A stretch of DNA of 64,000 nucleotides from Nocardia sp. NBC_00565. Lineage in GTDB: Bacteria > Actinomycetota > Actinomycetes > Mycobacteriales > Mycobacteriaceae. Of this stretch, positions 38,861 through 47,916 are shown in pieces. The DNA lies in NCBI RefSeq assembly GCF_036345915.1, contig NZ_CP107785.1:1240001-1304000 (forward strand). The letters are read 5' to 3'. Every line of letters starts with the position of its first letter. Position 1 is the stretch's first letter. A program made the translations under genes and the position numbers. Under the pieces are notes generated by a model. It was given only the letters and a program-made list of their open reading frames with translations, ran no database searches and was not told the origin of the DNA.

Positions 38861-39901
38861 ATGTACGAACGGTTGTTACTCGCCCCCCGCGAGTTGGAGC
38901 TACGGATGAGCCCGCTGGGCGATCCGGAGTCGCCGCTATTGCTGATCTCGCTGGACGACTGGCGTGACGAGCCCGCAGATCGGGTTCTGCGGGCGGCCGC
39001 AGCGGTGTCCGGAACACTTCGAATCGCCGTGGGCATACTCGAGTCCGCGCCGACGCCGATTGTGGAACCGTTACTGCGTGCCATGACGCTGACTCTGTCG
39101 TCGACCGCGGCGGGGGAGGGGCGCGAGCTGATCGGGTGTGACGACATCGCGGCGGGTCTGGATCGGCTCTCGAGCGCGGTGGACCGTAACCCCCGCGCGA
39201 GTGTGGCGTTGGCCAGGCTGTTGCGTCAGACGGTGACGTCGGATGTCGAGGCGGGACTCGCTGCGGAAGCGGCGGTGTATTCGATGCTGTTGGGCGGCAA
39301 CGAGTTTGCGCGCTGGCGCACCGAACATTCAGTGCGCCCGATGGTTTCGTCCAAGAGGCCGTTGGTGCGGGTCGATCGCACCGGTGACCGGCTCGCGGTC
39401 GTACTCGACAATCCCGGCCGTCGCAATGCGTTGAGTATGCGGATGCGAGAGTCGCTGCTGGAGGCATTTCAGCTGGCGGAGCTCGATCCATCGATCGCGC
39501 AGGTCGAATTACGTGGTGCAGGACCGGCTTTCTGTAGCGGGGGTGATCTCGACGAATTCGGTGTCGCCACCGATCTGGTCGCCGCTTATCTGGTGCGTCT
39601 CGAGCGAGCTCCGTGGCGGATCATCGATCGGCTGCGCGATCGGTTCACGGCGCGGGTGCATGGAGCTTGTATCGGGGCGGGAATCGAGATGGCAGCCTTC
39701 GCCGGTCGGCTGATCGCCGACTCCGACACGTTCTTTCAGCTGCCCGAGATCGGGATGGGTCTGGTCCCAGGCGCCGGCGGAACGGTGAGTGTGGTCCGGC
39801 GCACCGGACGGTGGCGGGCGGCCTGGATGATGCTGACCGGGGAACGGCTCGATGTGGAGACCGCCTTGCGGTGGGGGCTGGTCGATCAGATTGATTCCTA
39901 G
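38861..39901 (+). CDS. Enoyl-CoA hydratase family protein with a novel N-terminal region
   Basis: A 346-aa protein. Residues from about 160 onward are a crotonase domain: LDNPGRRNALSMRM, oxyanion loops AFCSGGDLDEFG and GACIGAGIEMAAFAG, and LPEIGMGLVPGAGGT with a catalytic-type Glu. The first 155 residues (starting MYERLLLAPRELELRM) match nothing I recognise and look alpha/beta. The usual C-terminal helices are short: the protein ends soon after RWGLVDQIDS, so the trimerisation tail is missing or replaced by the N-terminal part. It is controlled by the operator at 38764. Confidence 0.85.
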   Translation: MYERLLLAPRELELRMSPLGDPESPLLLISLDDWRDEPADRVLRAAAAVSGTLRIAVGILESAPTPIVEPLLRAMTLTLSSTAAGEGRELIGCDDIAAGLDRLSSAVDRNPRASVALARLLRQTVTSDVEAGLAAEAAVYSMLLGGNEFARWRTEHSVRPMVSSKRPLVRVDRTGDRLAVVLDNPGRRNALSMRMRESLLEAFQLAELDPSIAQVELRGAGPAFCSGGDLDEFGVATDLVAAYLVRLERAPWRIIDRLRDRFTARVHGACIGAGIEMAAFAGRLIADSDTFFQLPEIGMGLVPGAGGTVSVVRRTGRWRAAWMMLTGERLDVETALRWGLVDQIDS

Positions 39902-39948
39902 GACATCGTTGGCGCTGGAAAGCGTGTGCATCTGCGCCGAAATCGCGG

Positions 39949-40060
39949 CTAGCGGGGTGGGCCGCTGCTCGCCGCTGTCAGTGCCTCTTGGCGGACGCCT
40001 GCGATGATCCACTGAATCGTGCGTCGGAAGGATTCCTCGCCTGCTGGCGTGCCCGAGCTG
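39949..40060 (-). pseudogene. Possible TetR regulator C-terminal scrap
   Basis: On the minus strand the reading EESFRRTIQWIIAGVRQE ends in AASSGPPR and a TAG at 39949. It looks like the last helix of a TetR-type regulator. No HTH or start is found upstream. The rest of the gap 39902-40192 shows nothing. Confidence 0.3.
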
Positions 40061-40192
40061 TTTTCGCGGGATTGTGGCGGCTGCCGCAGCGCCTGCACCT
40101 CGGTCCGGGTCGCGCGACGCGCCGGCGGCTGCGGAGCTTGTCTGTGATGGCGACCGCTGGCGCCGCTCGGATTGGTAGCGGGACCGTTTCCC

Positions 40193-40561
40193 CTACGTTC
40201 GGTAATCCTCGGTCAATGTGTCACTGTGGCGCGATGATCGGGTTCGGCGGATTAGGGTGGTCAGCAATATTAGGGCTGTCAGGATCAGGGCGTGTGCGGT
40301 GAAGAGCGCCAGCATTGGGAGGGCGAAGCCTTCGTTGGTGAGGGTGCCGCGGTTGTCTACGCAGTACAGGGTGTAGTTGGTGGAAGTTCCTTCTGAGTCG
40401 TGGAAGGTGTCCGAGACGACCATGGGTTCTGTGGTCGGGGGTGAACAGAACAGGGGTGCGGTGAGTTTCGCTTCGCCGGGCCAGATGGCGACGGGTATGA
40501 CCGTGGTCAGGAGGCCGGCGGTGAGGCCGGTTGTGACTGCTGTCACCAGTAAGCGGGGCAT
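40193..40561 (-). CDS. Small membrane protein of unknown function
   Basis: A 122-aa protein with two predicted membrane helices: residues about 5-27 (VTAVTTGLTAGLLTTVIPVA) and about 80-104 (ALPMLALFTAHALILTALIL). Between them is an extracytoplasmic loop with two Cys (FCSPP and LYCVDN) that could form a disulfide. It follows the lipoprotein gene by only 3 bases, so the two probably form an operon. I do not recognise the family. Confidence 0.75.
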   Translation of the reverse strand: MPRLLVTAVTTGLTAGLLTTVIPVAIWPGEAKLTAPLFCSPPTTEPMVVSDTFHDSEGTSTNYTLYCVDNRGTLTNEGFALPMLALFTAHALILTALILLTTLIRRTRSSRHSDTLTEDYRT

Positions 40562-40564
40562 CGG

Positions 40565-41221
40565 TTATACCTGCTGCAGTCGTAGGAATGTGCCGGTGCG
40601 GTCGAATTCGGCGATCATCTCCGAGCGTGGCGACAGAATGTTGGCGACTACGCGGATTTCGTGGCCGAAGCGGCTCACTACGATGACGGTCACCTGGCCG
40701 TCGGGTAGTGCGCTGTGGGTGAGGGCGGTGTCGACGATGTCTTCTATGCGCGATAGGCCGGGCACTTCGCTGATGGTGAAGTCTTCGCCGTCGAGGTCGT
40801 CGAAGGCGGAAACCCGTACCGGGCGTGGTGAACTGAGGGCGTCGAGGGTGAAGGAATAGTCGTCGAGTTGGCGGGATCGGTCCGGTGGCCGGACGCGCAG
40901 GCGCACGGTGGGTTCGCGGGTGGTCAGGTCGTCGCCTTCGGCCAGGAATCTGGCTACCTGGTCGGGTTGGTCGTTCAAGGCCAGCCGGAACTGGCTCGAG
41001 TTCGGTGGGGTGAGGATGATGAGGTTCGCCTCGAGGTCGGTGGCGCCTGTTCGCTGTGTGAGTGCGGCGATGGCTGCCTGTGGCAGCGTGCTCACCAATC
41101 CGCCGCCGCGAGTTCGTATCTGGTGCTCGAAGTCTGCACGGTCCACTGCGCCGATGCATCCACTGGCACTGCCGAGCACGGCCAGGCATACGAGGACTCG
41201 AAACCACTTGCCGCGGCGCAT
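40565..41221 (-). CDS. Predicted lipoprotein of unknown function
   Basis: A 218-aa protein with a signal peptide (MRRGKWFRVLVCLAVLGSAS) ending in a lipobox-like ASGC, so probably a lipid-anchored envelope protein. The mature part contains no motif I know. Starts at ATG 41221. It forms a two-gene unit with the membrane protein at 40193. The lower G+C and unusual third positions versus the catabolic island suggest a different history. Confidence 0.8.
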   Translation of the reverse strand: MRRGKWFRVLVCLAVLGSASGCIGAVDRADFEHQIRTRGGGLVSTLPQAAIAALTQRTGATDLEANLIILTPPNSSQFRLALNDQPDQVARFLAEGDDLTTREPTVRLRVRPPDRSRQLDDYSFTLDALSSPRPVRVSAFDDLDGEDFTISEVPGLSRIEDIVDTALTHSALPDGQVTVIVVSRFGHEIRVVANILSPRSEMIAEFDRTGTFLRLQQV

Positions 41222-41672
41222 ATCCCGAATGCTAGCGGCTGCGTTTCGATCATGCGGGTCTGCGGATCCGGCACCGTCGAACTGACATCCTTGCGCCAGG
41301 GGAGCACGGCCCTTTCTGGCCTATTCGGGTCCTACCCCTTCTTGGCGCTGAATTCCGGGCTGTCGTCTCTCTCCCCGTCACCTTGTTCGTGGCTCTGACA
41401 ACGGGGCCACGGTCGCCAGTCCCGGTATGACGTTCCCCCTGTCGCATTCATGATCCGGGCGGTGGTGTCGCCGGGTCCTGGTGGCGTCGACGGACCGCTG
41501 ATGGGGCCAGGGCTGCTGGTAGACGCGTGCGGTGACAGGCTTCGGCAAGGGCAGGGTCAGTGCTGGCGTGCTGAGCGTGGTCGTAGGTGGTCGCACCGGT
41601 GGACGCCATCCAGTCCAGGATCCGCACCAGCGCATCGGCGCGGGTGTAGTTCGGGACGCCGAGCGGCGATGC
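41222..41672 (-). other. Gap with an in-frame open continuation of the recombinase-like gene
   Basis: Between 41454 and 41672 the minus strand is open in the same frame as the gene at 41673 after its TGA: VPNYTRADALVRILDWMAST and following residues look protein-like for about 70 codons. It has no start codon of its own, so it may be the 3' part of that gene separated by a nonsense mutation. Nothing is recognised in 41222-41453. Confidence 0.4.
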
Positions 41673-41999
41673 TCACAACTCGACTTCGTGCACTGCGGCA
41701 CCGGCTCGCACTTCGAGGACCGACAGCAGGACCATCCGGCACACCGACATATCCGACATGTGTCCACGCAGGGTTATCACCGCGTGCGCCGCGGCTCGCC
41801 GGCATTCCTGGACGAGATCGACGAACGCCGGGGGCAGTGTCCCGTTCTGTGGTGAGGGCTCGCGGAACACGGTGCCCAGCTCGTAGCCGAGTGACCTGGC
41901 AGTGTCCCGCAGTCTGTCTTCGCTCGAATTCGAGTCGCGGTCACAGAGCAAATCGTCGCGCAAGTATCCGTATGCAAGAGGTAATAGTGCAGTTGTCAT
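41673..41999 (-). CDS. Recombinase/resolvase-like small protein
   Basis: A 108-aa protein from ATG 41999. LAYGYLRDDLLCD, ARSLGYELGTVFREPSP and VDLVQECRRAAAHAVITL resemble the N-terminal resolvase-fold domains that many Nocardia genomes carry in multiple copies. The catalytic serine region of active serine recombinases is not evident (the start has AYGYLR rather than YxRxS), so it may be non-catalytic. The ribosome site is weak. The frame stays open past the stop (see 41222-41672). Confidence 0.55.
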   Translation of the reverse strand: MTTALLPLAYGYLRDDLLCDRDSNSSEDRLRDTARSLGYELGTVFREPSPQNGTLPPAFVDLVQECRRAAAHAVITLRGHMSDMSVCRMVLLSVLEVRAGAAVHEVEL

Positions 42000-42377
42000 G
42001 GGATGATTCGGTTTTCCGGTCGGCCGGCCACGAGAGATTACCTCTGTCAGCCGGATGGATCTGTCATCGCAGGGCGGCATATATGCACCTGTTTGCCGTT
42101 GACTCGGCATGAAGTCGAGCTCGGCCGTCGCAAGATCGTGTGGTTGAAGGTTTGGTGACGCCGTCGCCACCAGGCCTTCGTCTGCTGCACGACAACCAGC
42201 ATGGGCCGTAGGTTTAGACCCTGCATCGGTAGTGGACGTGGGATATACCTATGGAAAGGCATCAGCAGGGCGTGCGAACACAAGCACCACTGGAGCGGGC
42301 GGGCGACTGACCTCGAAAAATGCCGACAATCGTTCGACATCGGCATCGAGTACGGCACTCACGGAGACCAGAAGGGT
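42000..42377. other. Gap without a recognised gene
   Basis: No reading frame with a convincing start, ribosome site or protein motif is seen here. It lies between two recombinase-related fragments and is probably degraded mobile-element DNA. Confidence 0.5.
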
Positions 42378-42508
42378 GAGACCGCAGCCTGATCCTCGAA
42401 CATCAGCGCGAAGGCATCGCCGCCGCGAAGGCCCGCGGCGCCTATACCGGCCGAAGCCCGCGCTCACCACCGAGCAAGCCGACCTGCTGCGCACCCGCGT
42501 CAGGTGAT
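42378..42508 (+). pseudogene. Serine recombinase (resolvase) C-terminal remnant
   Basis: SLILEHQREGIAAAKARGA then YTGR, followed after a one-base frameshift by KPALTTEQADLLRTRV, is the junction between catalytic domain and DNA-binding tail of Tn3-type resolvases or invertases. A stop precedes it and the catalytic domain is missing. It marks an old mobile element at this site. Confidence 0.75.
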
Positions 42509-42588
42509 GGTGGCGGGGTCGCTGACCACATGGATCGGGTAGGTCAGACCGAGATCGGATCCGCCGGTCTTTCAGACAGTCCCTGCTG

Positions 42589-45147
42589 TCAGCGCGGTCG
42601 TTTGGCGGCTTCGCCTCGGACCTGGTCGGTGAATCTACTGGGGATGTGCTCGGATATGTCCGCACGTGAAGTGATGGTCAGTTTATTGAAAATCGCCGCG
42701 ATTTGGGCGTCGACAGTTCGAGACGACTTTCCGCCGCGGAAGGCAATGTCGATGTTGGTCCACCCGGCCGCGGCCAGGATCGCGACCTGTTGTTCGGTCG
42801 GGGTCAGTTCGCGCCAGTGCGATGTGGCGGCCGTGTCCGCTGGAGTATCGATGGTCAGTGTGCCCAGTGCCAGCTGTTGCACTTCGTTTCGTTCCGGACG
42901 CAGACGCATGCCTCGGGTTTCTGCCGCGGCGAAGGCGTCGGGCCCCAGTACCCGGCGGGCGACAGCGATAGCTTTTTCGGATTCGTCGAGGAGGGGGCCC
43001 GACGCCTTGATGTCGATGCCGAGCTTGGCTCGTAGGGTTGTGGTGCCGCCGGCCAAGTGGGCGATTTCGGTGGCCAGGGCAATCAGTTTCTTGCGGTCGG
43101 GTTTTCCGGCGACGATCGAGTCGGTGATGATGTGCGCCAATGACCAGGTCCGGAACTGCACCAACCACACCGCGGCCCATCGCTCGTTGGTGGCGAGGTG
43201 ATATGCCAGCGAGGATCGTTCGAGGGCCAGTGCTTCGGTGGGGTTGCCGTGTCGGGTCAAGGCTGTCGACCTGGTGAGTTCGGCGCAAGCCTTTTCCCAT
43301 GGAATCCCGGAGACGGTCGCGCGATCGAGGTAACGCTGCGTGATCTCGTCGGCTTGCTGCGCGGTTCCCAGCAGGCCCGCGGCCAGGGCAGTGAACAGCT
43401 CGTTCATTGAGGCAGCGCCGCGGTCGCCGTACGCCTCGAATTTATCCTGGGCTCGGCTCAGGACGGTGATGGCGCGGGCGTCACGCCGCGCGAATATCAG
43501 CTCCGCCCCCCATGCGAATTCGACTGGAGCGGGCAGCCCGATGTCGGTCTCGGCGGTGTCTCGCCAATTCCGCCTGGCGTCTGGGTCGGGGATGCAGGCG
43601 GCGACGCAGTCCTCGAGCATCTGTTCGGCATCCTCGAGGGTGCCTTGGAGCGTGGCGAGCCATGCGATGGTGGCCACGGCCCCGATCTGGAGTTCGATGG
43701 GTTGCGGGGTCGCTGCCCGGGTGGCGTCGAGGCAGCGCAGGGTCCATTGGCGTATTTCTCGTACCGAGCCGCTGGTGAAGCACACCTGCAGGGTGATCAG
43801 CCCGAGACAGATCTCCAGACCGTTTCCGGCTTGGCCCGGGGTGGTGATGCTGGTTTCGATCGCGATGAGGGTATTGGCCCAGACCGTCCGGGCCCAGTCC
43901 ACCAGGGCTTGCCCTTCGGGATTGAACCAGTTGGCTGCGGCGTAGCCGATTTTGTCGTGGTAGTAGCGGCGGTGCCGCTCGGCCAAGCGGGTGGGTTCGT
44001 CCACCGCGGCAGTGCAGCGCTGGCGCAGTCGCTGCTGGGCGAAAACCCGTAGGCTCTCCACCAGGGAATACCGCACCGTGGTAGCTGTCCTGTGCGTCGT
44101 GACCAGCGACTGTTCGACAAGGCGCTCGAGCAGGCCCTCGATCTCCTGCCGGGGCAGGTGCACTTGGGTATCGCTGGTTTCGTCGTCACAGCAGATTGTC
44201 TCGATGGCGTCCAGTTCGGCGCCCACATCCAGGGCGGCGTCTGTGGTGTCGTCGGGGTTGGTGACGTAGCCGGCGGCGAACACCGACAGGCGGTCGAAGA
44301 GCAGACGTTCCTTGTCGCTGCACAGATCATAGGACCAGGAGATGACGTCGACGACTGCTCGATGGCGGGGGTCGATGCCCGCGCGGGCGCCGTACGACCA
44401 GCGCAGTCGGGTGTCATCAGCGTGGCCGGTGAGCCCGTGCAGGATGGCGGCCAGGGGTTGGCGCAGCAGTCGTGCGGCCGCCAACTGGATGTAGAGGGGA
44501 TGGTTGTGGACATGGCGGCAGATCTCGGCGGCGGTGGTGGTTTGGTCTTTGCCGGTGACGGGATGTTCGGTGAGTTCGGCGCGTTGCCGAAACAGGGCCA
44601 GTGCATCGCCGTGCGATAGCGGCGGAACGGTGATCAGGTGTTCGTCGATCCAGCCGATGGGTTCGCGGCTGGTGGCCACGATGCTCAACCCCGGTACCGT
44701 GTCGATGAGGTCGGCGATCAGAGGTTCCACACCGGAGAGTACGTGCTCGCAGTTGTCGAGCACCAGCACGGTGTGCGGGGCACGCCCGGTGGTGTCGGTT
44801 CGAGTGAGGGTGTCGACCACGGCTTCCCACGCCGATCGCCCGGAGAAATCCGCCTCGATCACCGCATGGGCAACTTCTTCTGCGACCGCGGTCTTATCCG
44901 AATCTGGAGCCAGTCGAGCCAATCGCACCCAGCACGCTCGTGTTTTCCTGGCTTCGGCTTTACCGCAACGGCGCAACGCTTCGACGGCCAGACGAGTCTT
45001 CCCGATCCCACCCGGGCCGGTGAGGGTGATCAACCGGGCTGGGCCCAGCAGTAGGGTGCTGATCTTTTCCAGCTCGCGGTCTCGACCGACAAAGCTGTGG
45101 GTAGGGGTAGGTAGGCTGCCCACACCTTTCCGGCGCCTGACATCCAT
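42589..45147 (-). CDS. Large ATP-binding LuxR-type transcription regulator (LAL-like)
   Basis: An 852-aa regulator. The N-terminal AAA/NB-ARC-type ATPase domain has Walker A TGPGGIGKTRL (about residue 45), Walker B VLVLDNCEH and the sensor ATSREP. A long helical, TPR-like region follows (about 400-780). The C-terminal LuxR HTH reads LTPTEQQVAILAAAGWTNID and SRTVDAQIAAIFNKL. Such proteins oligomerise on signal and ATP binding and activate transcription. It is flanked by recombinase and integrase remnants, and its target is not apparent; the nearest divergent gene is the lipoprotein esterase at 45637. Confidence 0.9.
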   Translation of the reverse strand: MDVRRRKGVGSLPTPTHSFVGRDRELEKISTLLLGPARLITLTGPGGIGKTRLAVEALRRCGKAEARKTRACWVRLARLAPDSDKTAVAEEVAHAVIEADFSGRSAWEAVVDTLTRTDTTGRAPHTVLVLDNCEHVLSGVEPLIADLIDTVPGLSIVATSREPIGWIDEHLITVPPLSHGDALALFRQRAELTEHPVTGKDQTTTAAEICRHVHNHPLYIQLAAARLLRQPLAAILHGLTGHADDTRLRWSYGARAGIDPRHRAVVDVISWSYDLCSDKERLLFDRLSVFAAGYVTNPDDTTDAALDVGAELDAIETICCDDETSDTQVHLPRQEIEGLLERLVEQSLVTTHRTATTVRYSLVESLRVFAQQRLRQRCTAAVDEPTRLAERHRRYYHDKIGYAAANWFNPEGQALVDWARTVWANTLIAIETSITTPGQAGNGLEICLGLITLQVCFTSGSVREIRQWTLRCLDATRAATPQPIELQIGAVATIAWLATLQGTLEDAEQMLEDCVAACIPDPDARRNWRDTAETDIGLPAPVEFAWGAELIFARRDARAITVLSRAQDKFEAYGDRGAASMNELFTALAAGLLGTAQQADEITQRYLDRATVSGIPWEKACAELTRSTALTRHGNPTEALALERSSLAYHLATNERWAAVWLVQFRTWSLAHIITDSIVAGKPDRKKLIALATEIAHLAGGTTTLRAKLGIDIKASGPLLDESEKAIAVARRVLGPDAFAAAETRGMRLRPERNEVQQLALGTLTIDTPADTAATSHWRELTPTEQQVAILAAAGWTNIDIAFRGGKSSRTVDAQIAAIFNKLTITSRADISEHIPSRFTDQVRGEAAKRPR

Positions 45148-45450
45148 ACCACACGATTATAGGCCTCGCAAAAGCAGTGCTTGCGCGGAGCAGACTTTGA
45201 TCGACCCGCATGTAGTCGTCAGTGGCACCGCAACCGCGGAACTGGTCCGCAGCCTCGTATCACGGCGACGTACCGCTACCGAATTCGAGATGTGCCAGCA
45301 GAACCGCTCGTGGTGACACGATCCTTACCGGTACGTCTTCCGTGGGTACATGCTGACTGAAGGACTTTCAGCCAGAACTCACGGTTTTTCGATGTGTGGC
45401 ACCGGGATTCGTGGTGAGTTCCGGCGAAGTCTAGCGGTTGCCGATTCTGC
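45148..45450. other. Gap without a recognised gene
   Basis: About 300 bases upstream of the LuxR-type regulator. It probably contains that gene's promoter, but I see no clear -10/-35 pair, palindrome or coding frame. Confidence 0.5.
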
Positions 45451-45650
45451 TCAGCCGGACGGTGGGTGTTCGAGTTCGTCGCCGAGCAGGTGTTCGGCGA
45501 TGGTGGCGTAGCGGACGGCGGTGTTGTGGGAGATGCCGAAGACCAGCGTCAGGTGCGCTACGTCAGCGACTACCGTGAGTCGGTCCTCAGCGTGGCGGAG
45601 CAGGTGGGTCGCCGCGCTGTGGCAGTGTGCTCGGCCATGATGCAGACAGC
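45451..45650 (-). pseudogene. Integrase/recombinase C-terminal remnant
   Basis: On the minus strand, HLTLVFGISHNTAVRYATIA followed by EHLLGDELEHPPSG and a stop at 45451 resembles the C-terminal tail of actinobacterial tyrosine-recombinase-like proteins that carry an HTH of this type. The catalytic part is absent, and the 5' end overlaps the start of the esterase gene. Confidence 0.5.
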
Positions 45651-46578
45651 CCGTCTTGCGGTTACGGCCGTGTCGATCCTGTCAACCGTTCTCGCGGTGT
45701 CGGCTTGTATGCGCCAGCCTGTCGCGGAACTCGCGCGGACCTTTCCCGATCTGGTCTACACAGTGGTTGACGGCAATGACCAGCGGCTCGATCTGTATCT
45801 GCCCGCCACCACAGCAAAAGCGCCGCTGGTGCTGTATTTCCATGGCGGCGGATGGTCAAGTGGTTCACGCAAGAATTACGGAAAAGCGGGGTGGCAGGCC
45901 GATGAGCGCACGCCGTTCGCACAGTTGGCTGCGGCGGGTTACGCGGTGGCCAGCGTGGACTATCGGCTCACTGGTCAGGCAAAGTGGCCCGCCCAGATTG
46001 TTGATGCGAAAGCCGCGGTGCGGTGGCTGCGCGCAAATGCTGACAGGTATCACATCGACTCGAATCATTTTGCAGCGTGGGGAGATTCGGCGGGTGGCCA
46101 TTTAGCGGCGATGCTGGGCACCTCGGGTGGTGTCGCCGAACTCGAAGGGATTGAGGGCAGCGCCGGTTACTCGAGTCGGGTGCAAGCGGTCGCCGACTGG
46201 TTCGGCCCCACCGATCTGCTCACCATCGACGATCAGGCCCTCGACGACGGCCGGAGCACGGTTCACCTCGCGGAGGGTTCCGCGGAGTCGCTACTGCTGG
46301 GATGTGTCGCGACCCGATGTCCGGAGCGGGCCCGTGCCGCGAGTCCGGTCACCTATGTCAGCGGCGATGATCCGCCGGTGTTGTTGCTGCACGGGCGTTT
46401 CGATCACGTCGTCCCGTTCGGTCAGAGCATCGAATTTCGTGACGCGTTGCAGCGAGCCGGGGTGCACACCGAGTTCCACGCCTACGACTGCGATCACGAA
46501 TTCTTCGGCGCCGCACCACCGCCGGAGCAGATCCGGGCCACCTTGATCACCTTCCTAGACCAGACCTTCGGCCGTTAG
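45637..46578 (+). CDS. Lipoprotein alpha/beta-hydrolase (esterase/lipase of the HSL/BD-FAE type)
   Basis: A 313-aa secreted esterase. ATG 45637 begins a signal peptide with lipobox VSAC at about residue 24, so it is probably lipid-anchored. The hydrolase domain has the oxyanion motif YFHGGGW, nucleophile motif GDSAGGH, an Asp in HGRFDHVVP and a His in DCDHEFF. It would hydrolyse acyl esters outside the membrane. The upstream frame is open but overlaps an integrase remnant and is not part of the gene. Confidence 0.85.
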   Translation: MMQTARLAVTAVSILSTVLAVSACMRQPVAELARTFPDLVYTVVDGNDQRLDLYLPATTAKAPLVLYFHGGGWSSGSRKNYGKAGWQADERTPFAQLAAAGYAVASVDYRLTGQAKWPAQIVDAKAAVRWLRANADRYHIDSNHFAAWGDSAGGHLAAMLGTSGGVAELEGIEGSAGYSSRVQAVADWFGPTDLLTIDDQALDDGRSTVHLAEGSAESLLLGCVATRCPERARAASPVTYVSGDDPPVLLLHGRFDHVVPFGQSIEFRDALQRAGVHTEFHAYDCDHEFFGAAPPPEQIRATLITFLDQTFGR

Positions 46579-46677
46579 CGAGGAGTCAACCAAGCCGGGG
46601 CAGTCCCATCGGCAGTGGCGCCGTTTTGATGAATACCATCAACGACCGAACCCATAGCCGGCGTCAGTCGCGAGGGC

Positions 46678-46835
46678 TGTCAGCCTTGGGCGGCTGGTGA
46701 CGATTCGAGCGCGGCTACCAGGCGGTCGGGGGCGGTCACCATCGGCATGTGTCCACTGTCGAACTTTTCGACAGTGAGCCCGCGGGCGCTGACACGCAGG
46801 GGATCGAGGAATCGCGCTCTGTCATTGGCTGTTTG
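46678..46835 (-). pseudogene. Alpha/beta hydrolase C-terminal remnant
   Basis: The minus strand reads DRARFLDPLRVSARGLTVEK then FDSGHMPMVTAPDRLVAALE and a stop at 46678. This is the end of an alpha/beta hydrolase with the catalytic His in SGHMPMV. The front of the gene, with Ser and oxyanion loop, is missing: upstream is the glycosyltransferase gene. It cannot be the lost 3' part of the gene at 28127 in place, but could belong to a similar family. Confidence 0.65.
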
Positions 46836-46842
46836 GAGCGGC

Positions 46843-47469
46843 TCAGACGTCGTCGGTGGCTAGTTCGATCAGTTTGCTGTGGGCCTTCGCTATTCCGGAC
46901 GGTGTGTAGTGCGCGATCACCACACCCTCGTCGTTCTCTCGGTCGTCGAGGTGTGCACGCAGGTAGTTGTAGGTGTCGGGTAGAAACAGGGTCGGTGTAC
47001 CGAGCCTGTGCACGGCGTAGTTCAGCGCGGACTGGTCCTCGATCGGCAGGGGCCGTGCGCGGTCGCGCCACAGTTTCGCGGCGAAGCTGAATACCTCCTG
47101 GTGCGCGTGGCGATTCACGATGAACATGCCCGCGTTGAAGTATGTATCGCGGGGTAGGTCGGCGTCGTACTCGGGATAGAGTTCGATGAACTGGTCACGC
47201 ACGCAGATGAATTCATCGTGATCAGCCGGCAGCGCTGCGGCCGACCAGGGACGCAGTACGACGGCATCGGAATCCAGGTAGAGGATGGTGTCCGCCTCGG
47301 CGAGTTCGAACAGCCAGAGTTTGACGAAACCAGGGAACGCGTCGCGGGGAAACCCCGCCGGAGCGTGCTCGATGACGCGGAATTCCAGGCCGGTCATGCG
47401 TTCGGCGCGTGATGCGCTCAGTCGCGCGGTCTCCCGGTAGCCACCGAGTCCCAGCATCACCCCGATCAT
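46843..47469 (-). CDS. Glycosyltransferase family 8-like protein
   Basis: A 208-aa glycogenin/GT8-type glycosyltransferase. ATG 47469 starts MIGVMLGLGGYRETARLSAS; a GTG at 47499 is also possible. It has the metal-binding DxD as YLDSDAVVL, YFNAGMFIVNR and EDQSALNY, followed by LPDTYNYL and the His in IAHYTPSGI that binds the metal/phosphate. It moves a sugar from a nucleotide donor to an unknown acceptor. It is close to full family length. The next gene on the other strand starts at 47595. Confidence 0.85.
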   Translation of the reverse strand: MIGVMLGLGGYRETARLSASRAERMTGLEFRVIEHAPAGFPRDAFPGFVKLWLFELAEADTILYLDSDAVVLRPWSAAALPADHDEFICVRDQFIELYPEYDADLPRDTYFNAGMFIVNRHAHQEVFSFAAKLWRDRARPLPIEDQSALNYAVHRLGTPTLFLPDTYNYLRAHLDDRENDEGVVIAHYTPSGIAKAHSKLIELATDDV

Positions 47470-47594
47470 CGTTTCAAAGATAGTGCGCTGCAACGCCACA
47501 GCGGTACGGTTGACCTCATGAGTGAACGAAGTCCCCGAACCATGTCGGGGTGCACTTCGCGTGTGGTCGAGCCCAGCGTCGGTGCGGTGCGGTC

Positions 47595-47909
47595 ATGAGC
47601 GAACTCCTGCGGTTTCGCACCGGCGATGACGGTGTGATCGTGGTCGAGGCGGATCCGTCCGACGCCGGCGTGCAACGGGTCGGCCGCGGTGGGGTCGTGG
47701 AGGTGAAGCGGCGCTTCGAAGATGCTCTGACCGATATTCAACACGCCGCCGCGGCGGCCTTGGCGGTTTTCCGCGACGGCGATCTGCAACCGGACGGCGT
47801 CGAGTTGGAGTTCGGTATCAAGCTCAATGCCGAGGCCGGGGCGGTGATCGCCAAGACCTCGCTGGAAGGTCACTTGACGGTCAAGCTGTCCTGGAATCCG
47901 GGAACCTAA
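47595..47909 (+). CDS. Trypsin-co-occurring domain protein (TRYCO1, CU044_2847 family)
   Basis: A 104-aa protein with the signature ending VELEFGIKLNAEAGAVIAKT then SLEGHLTVKLSW, typical of the CU044_2847/TRYCO1 family. Burroughs and Aravind described such domains as partners of trypsin-like peptidases in bacterial conflict systems. ATG 47595 has no strong ribosome site, so the start is tentative. It is convergent with a 1360-aa trypsin-NB-ARC-WD40 gene, with 28 bases between stops. It might be a substrate, inhibitor or adaptor of that protease; the role is unproven. Confidence 0.88.
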   Translation: MSELLRFRTGDDGVIVVEADPSDAGVQRVGRGGVVEVKRRFEDALTDIQHAAAAALAVFRDGDLQPDGVELEFGIKLNAEAGAVIAKTSLEGHLTVKLSWNPGT

Positions 47910-47916
47910 TCGACCC

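Noticed and set aside
39988..40302. A 104-codon plus-strand frame
   Set aside because: It overlaps the membrane protein gene on the other strand, its residues are Arg/Gly-rich as in shadow frames, and it has no ribosome site.
41222..41453. Minus-strand frame of over 100 codons in this gap
   Set aside because: It is rich in Arg, Cys and Trp in a pattern typical of shadow frames and has no ribosome site.
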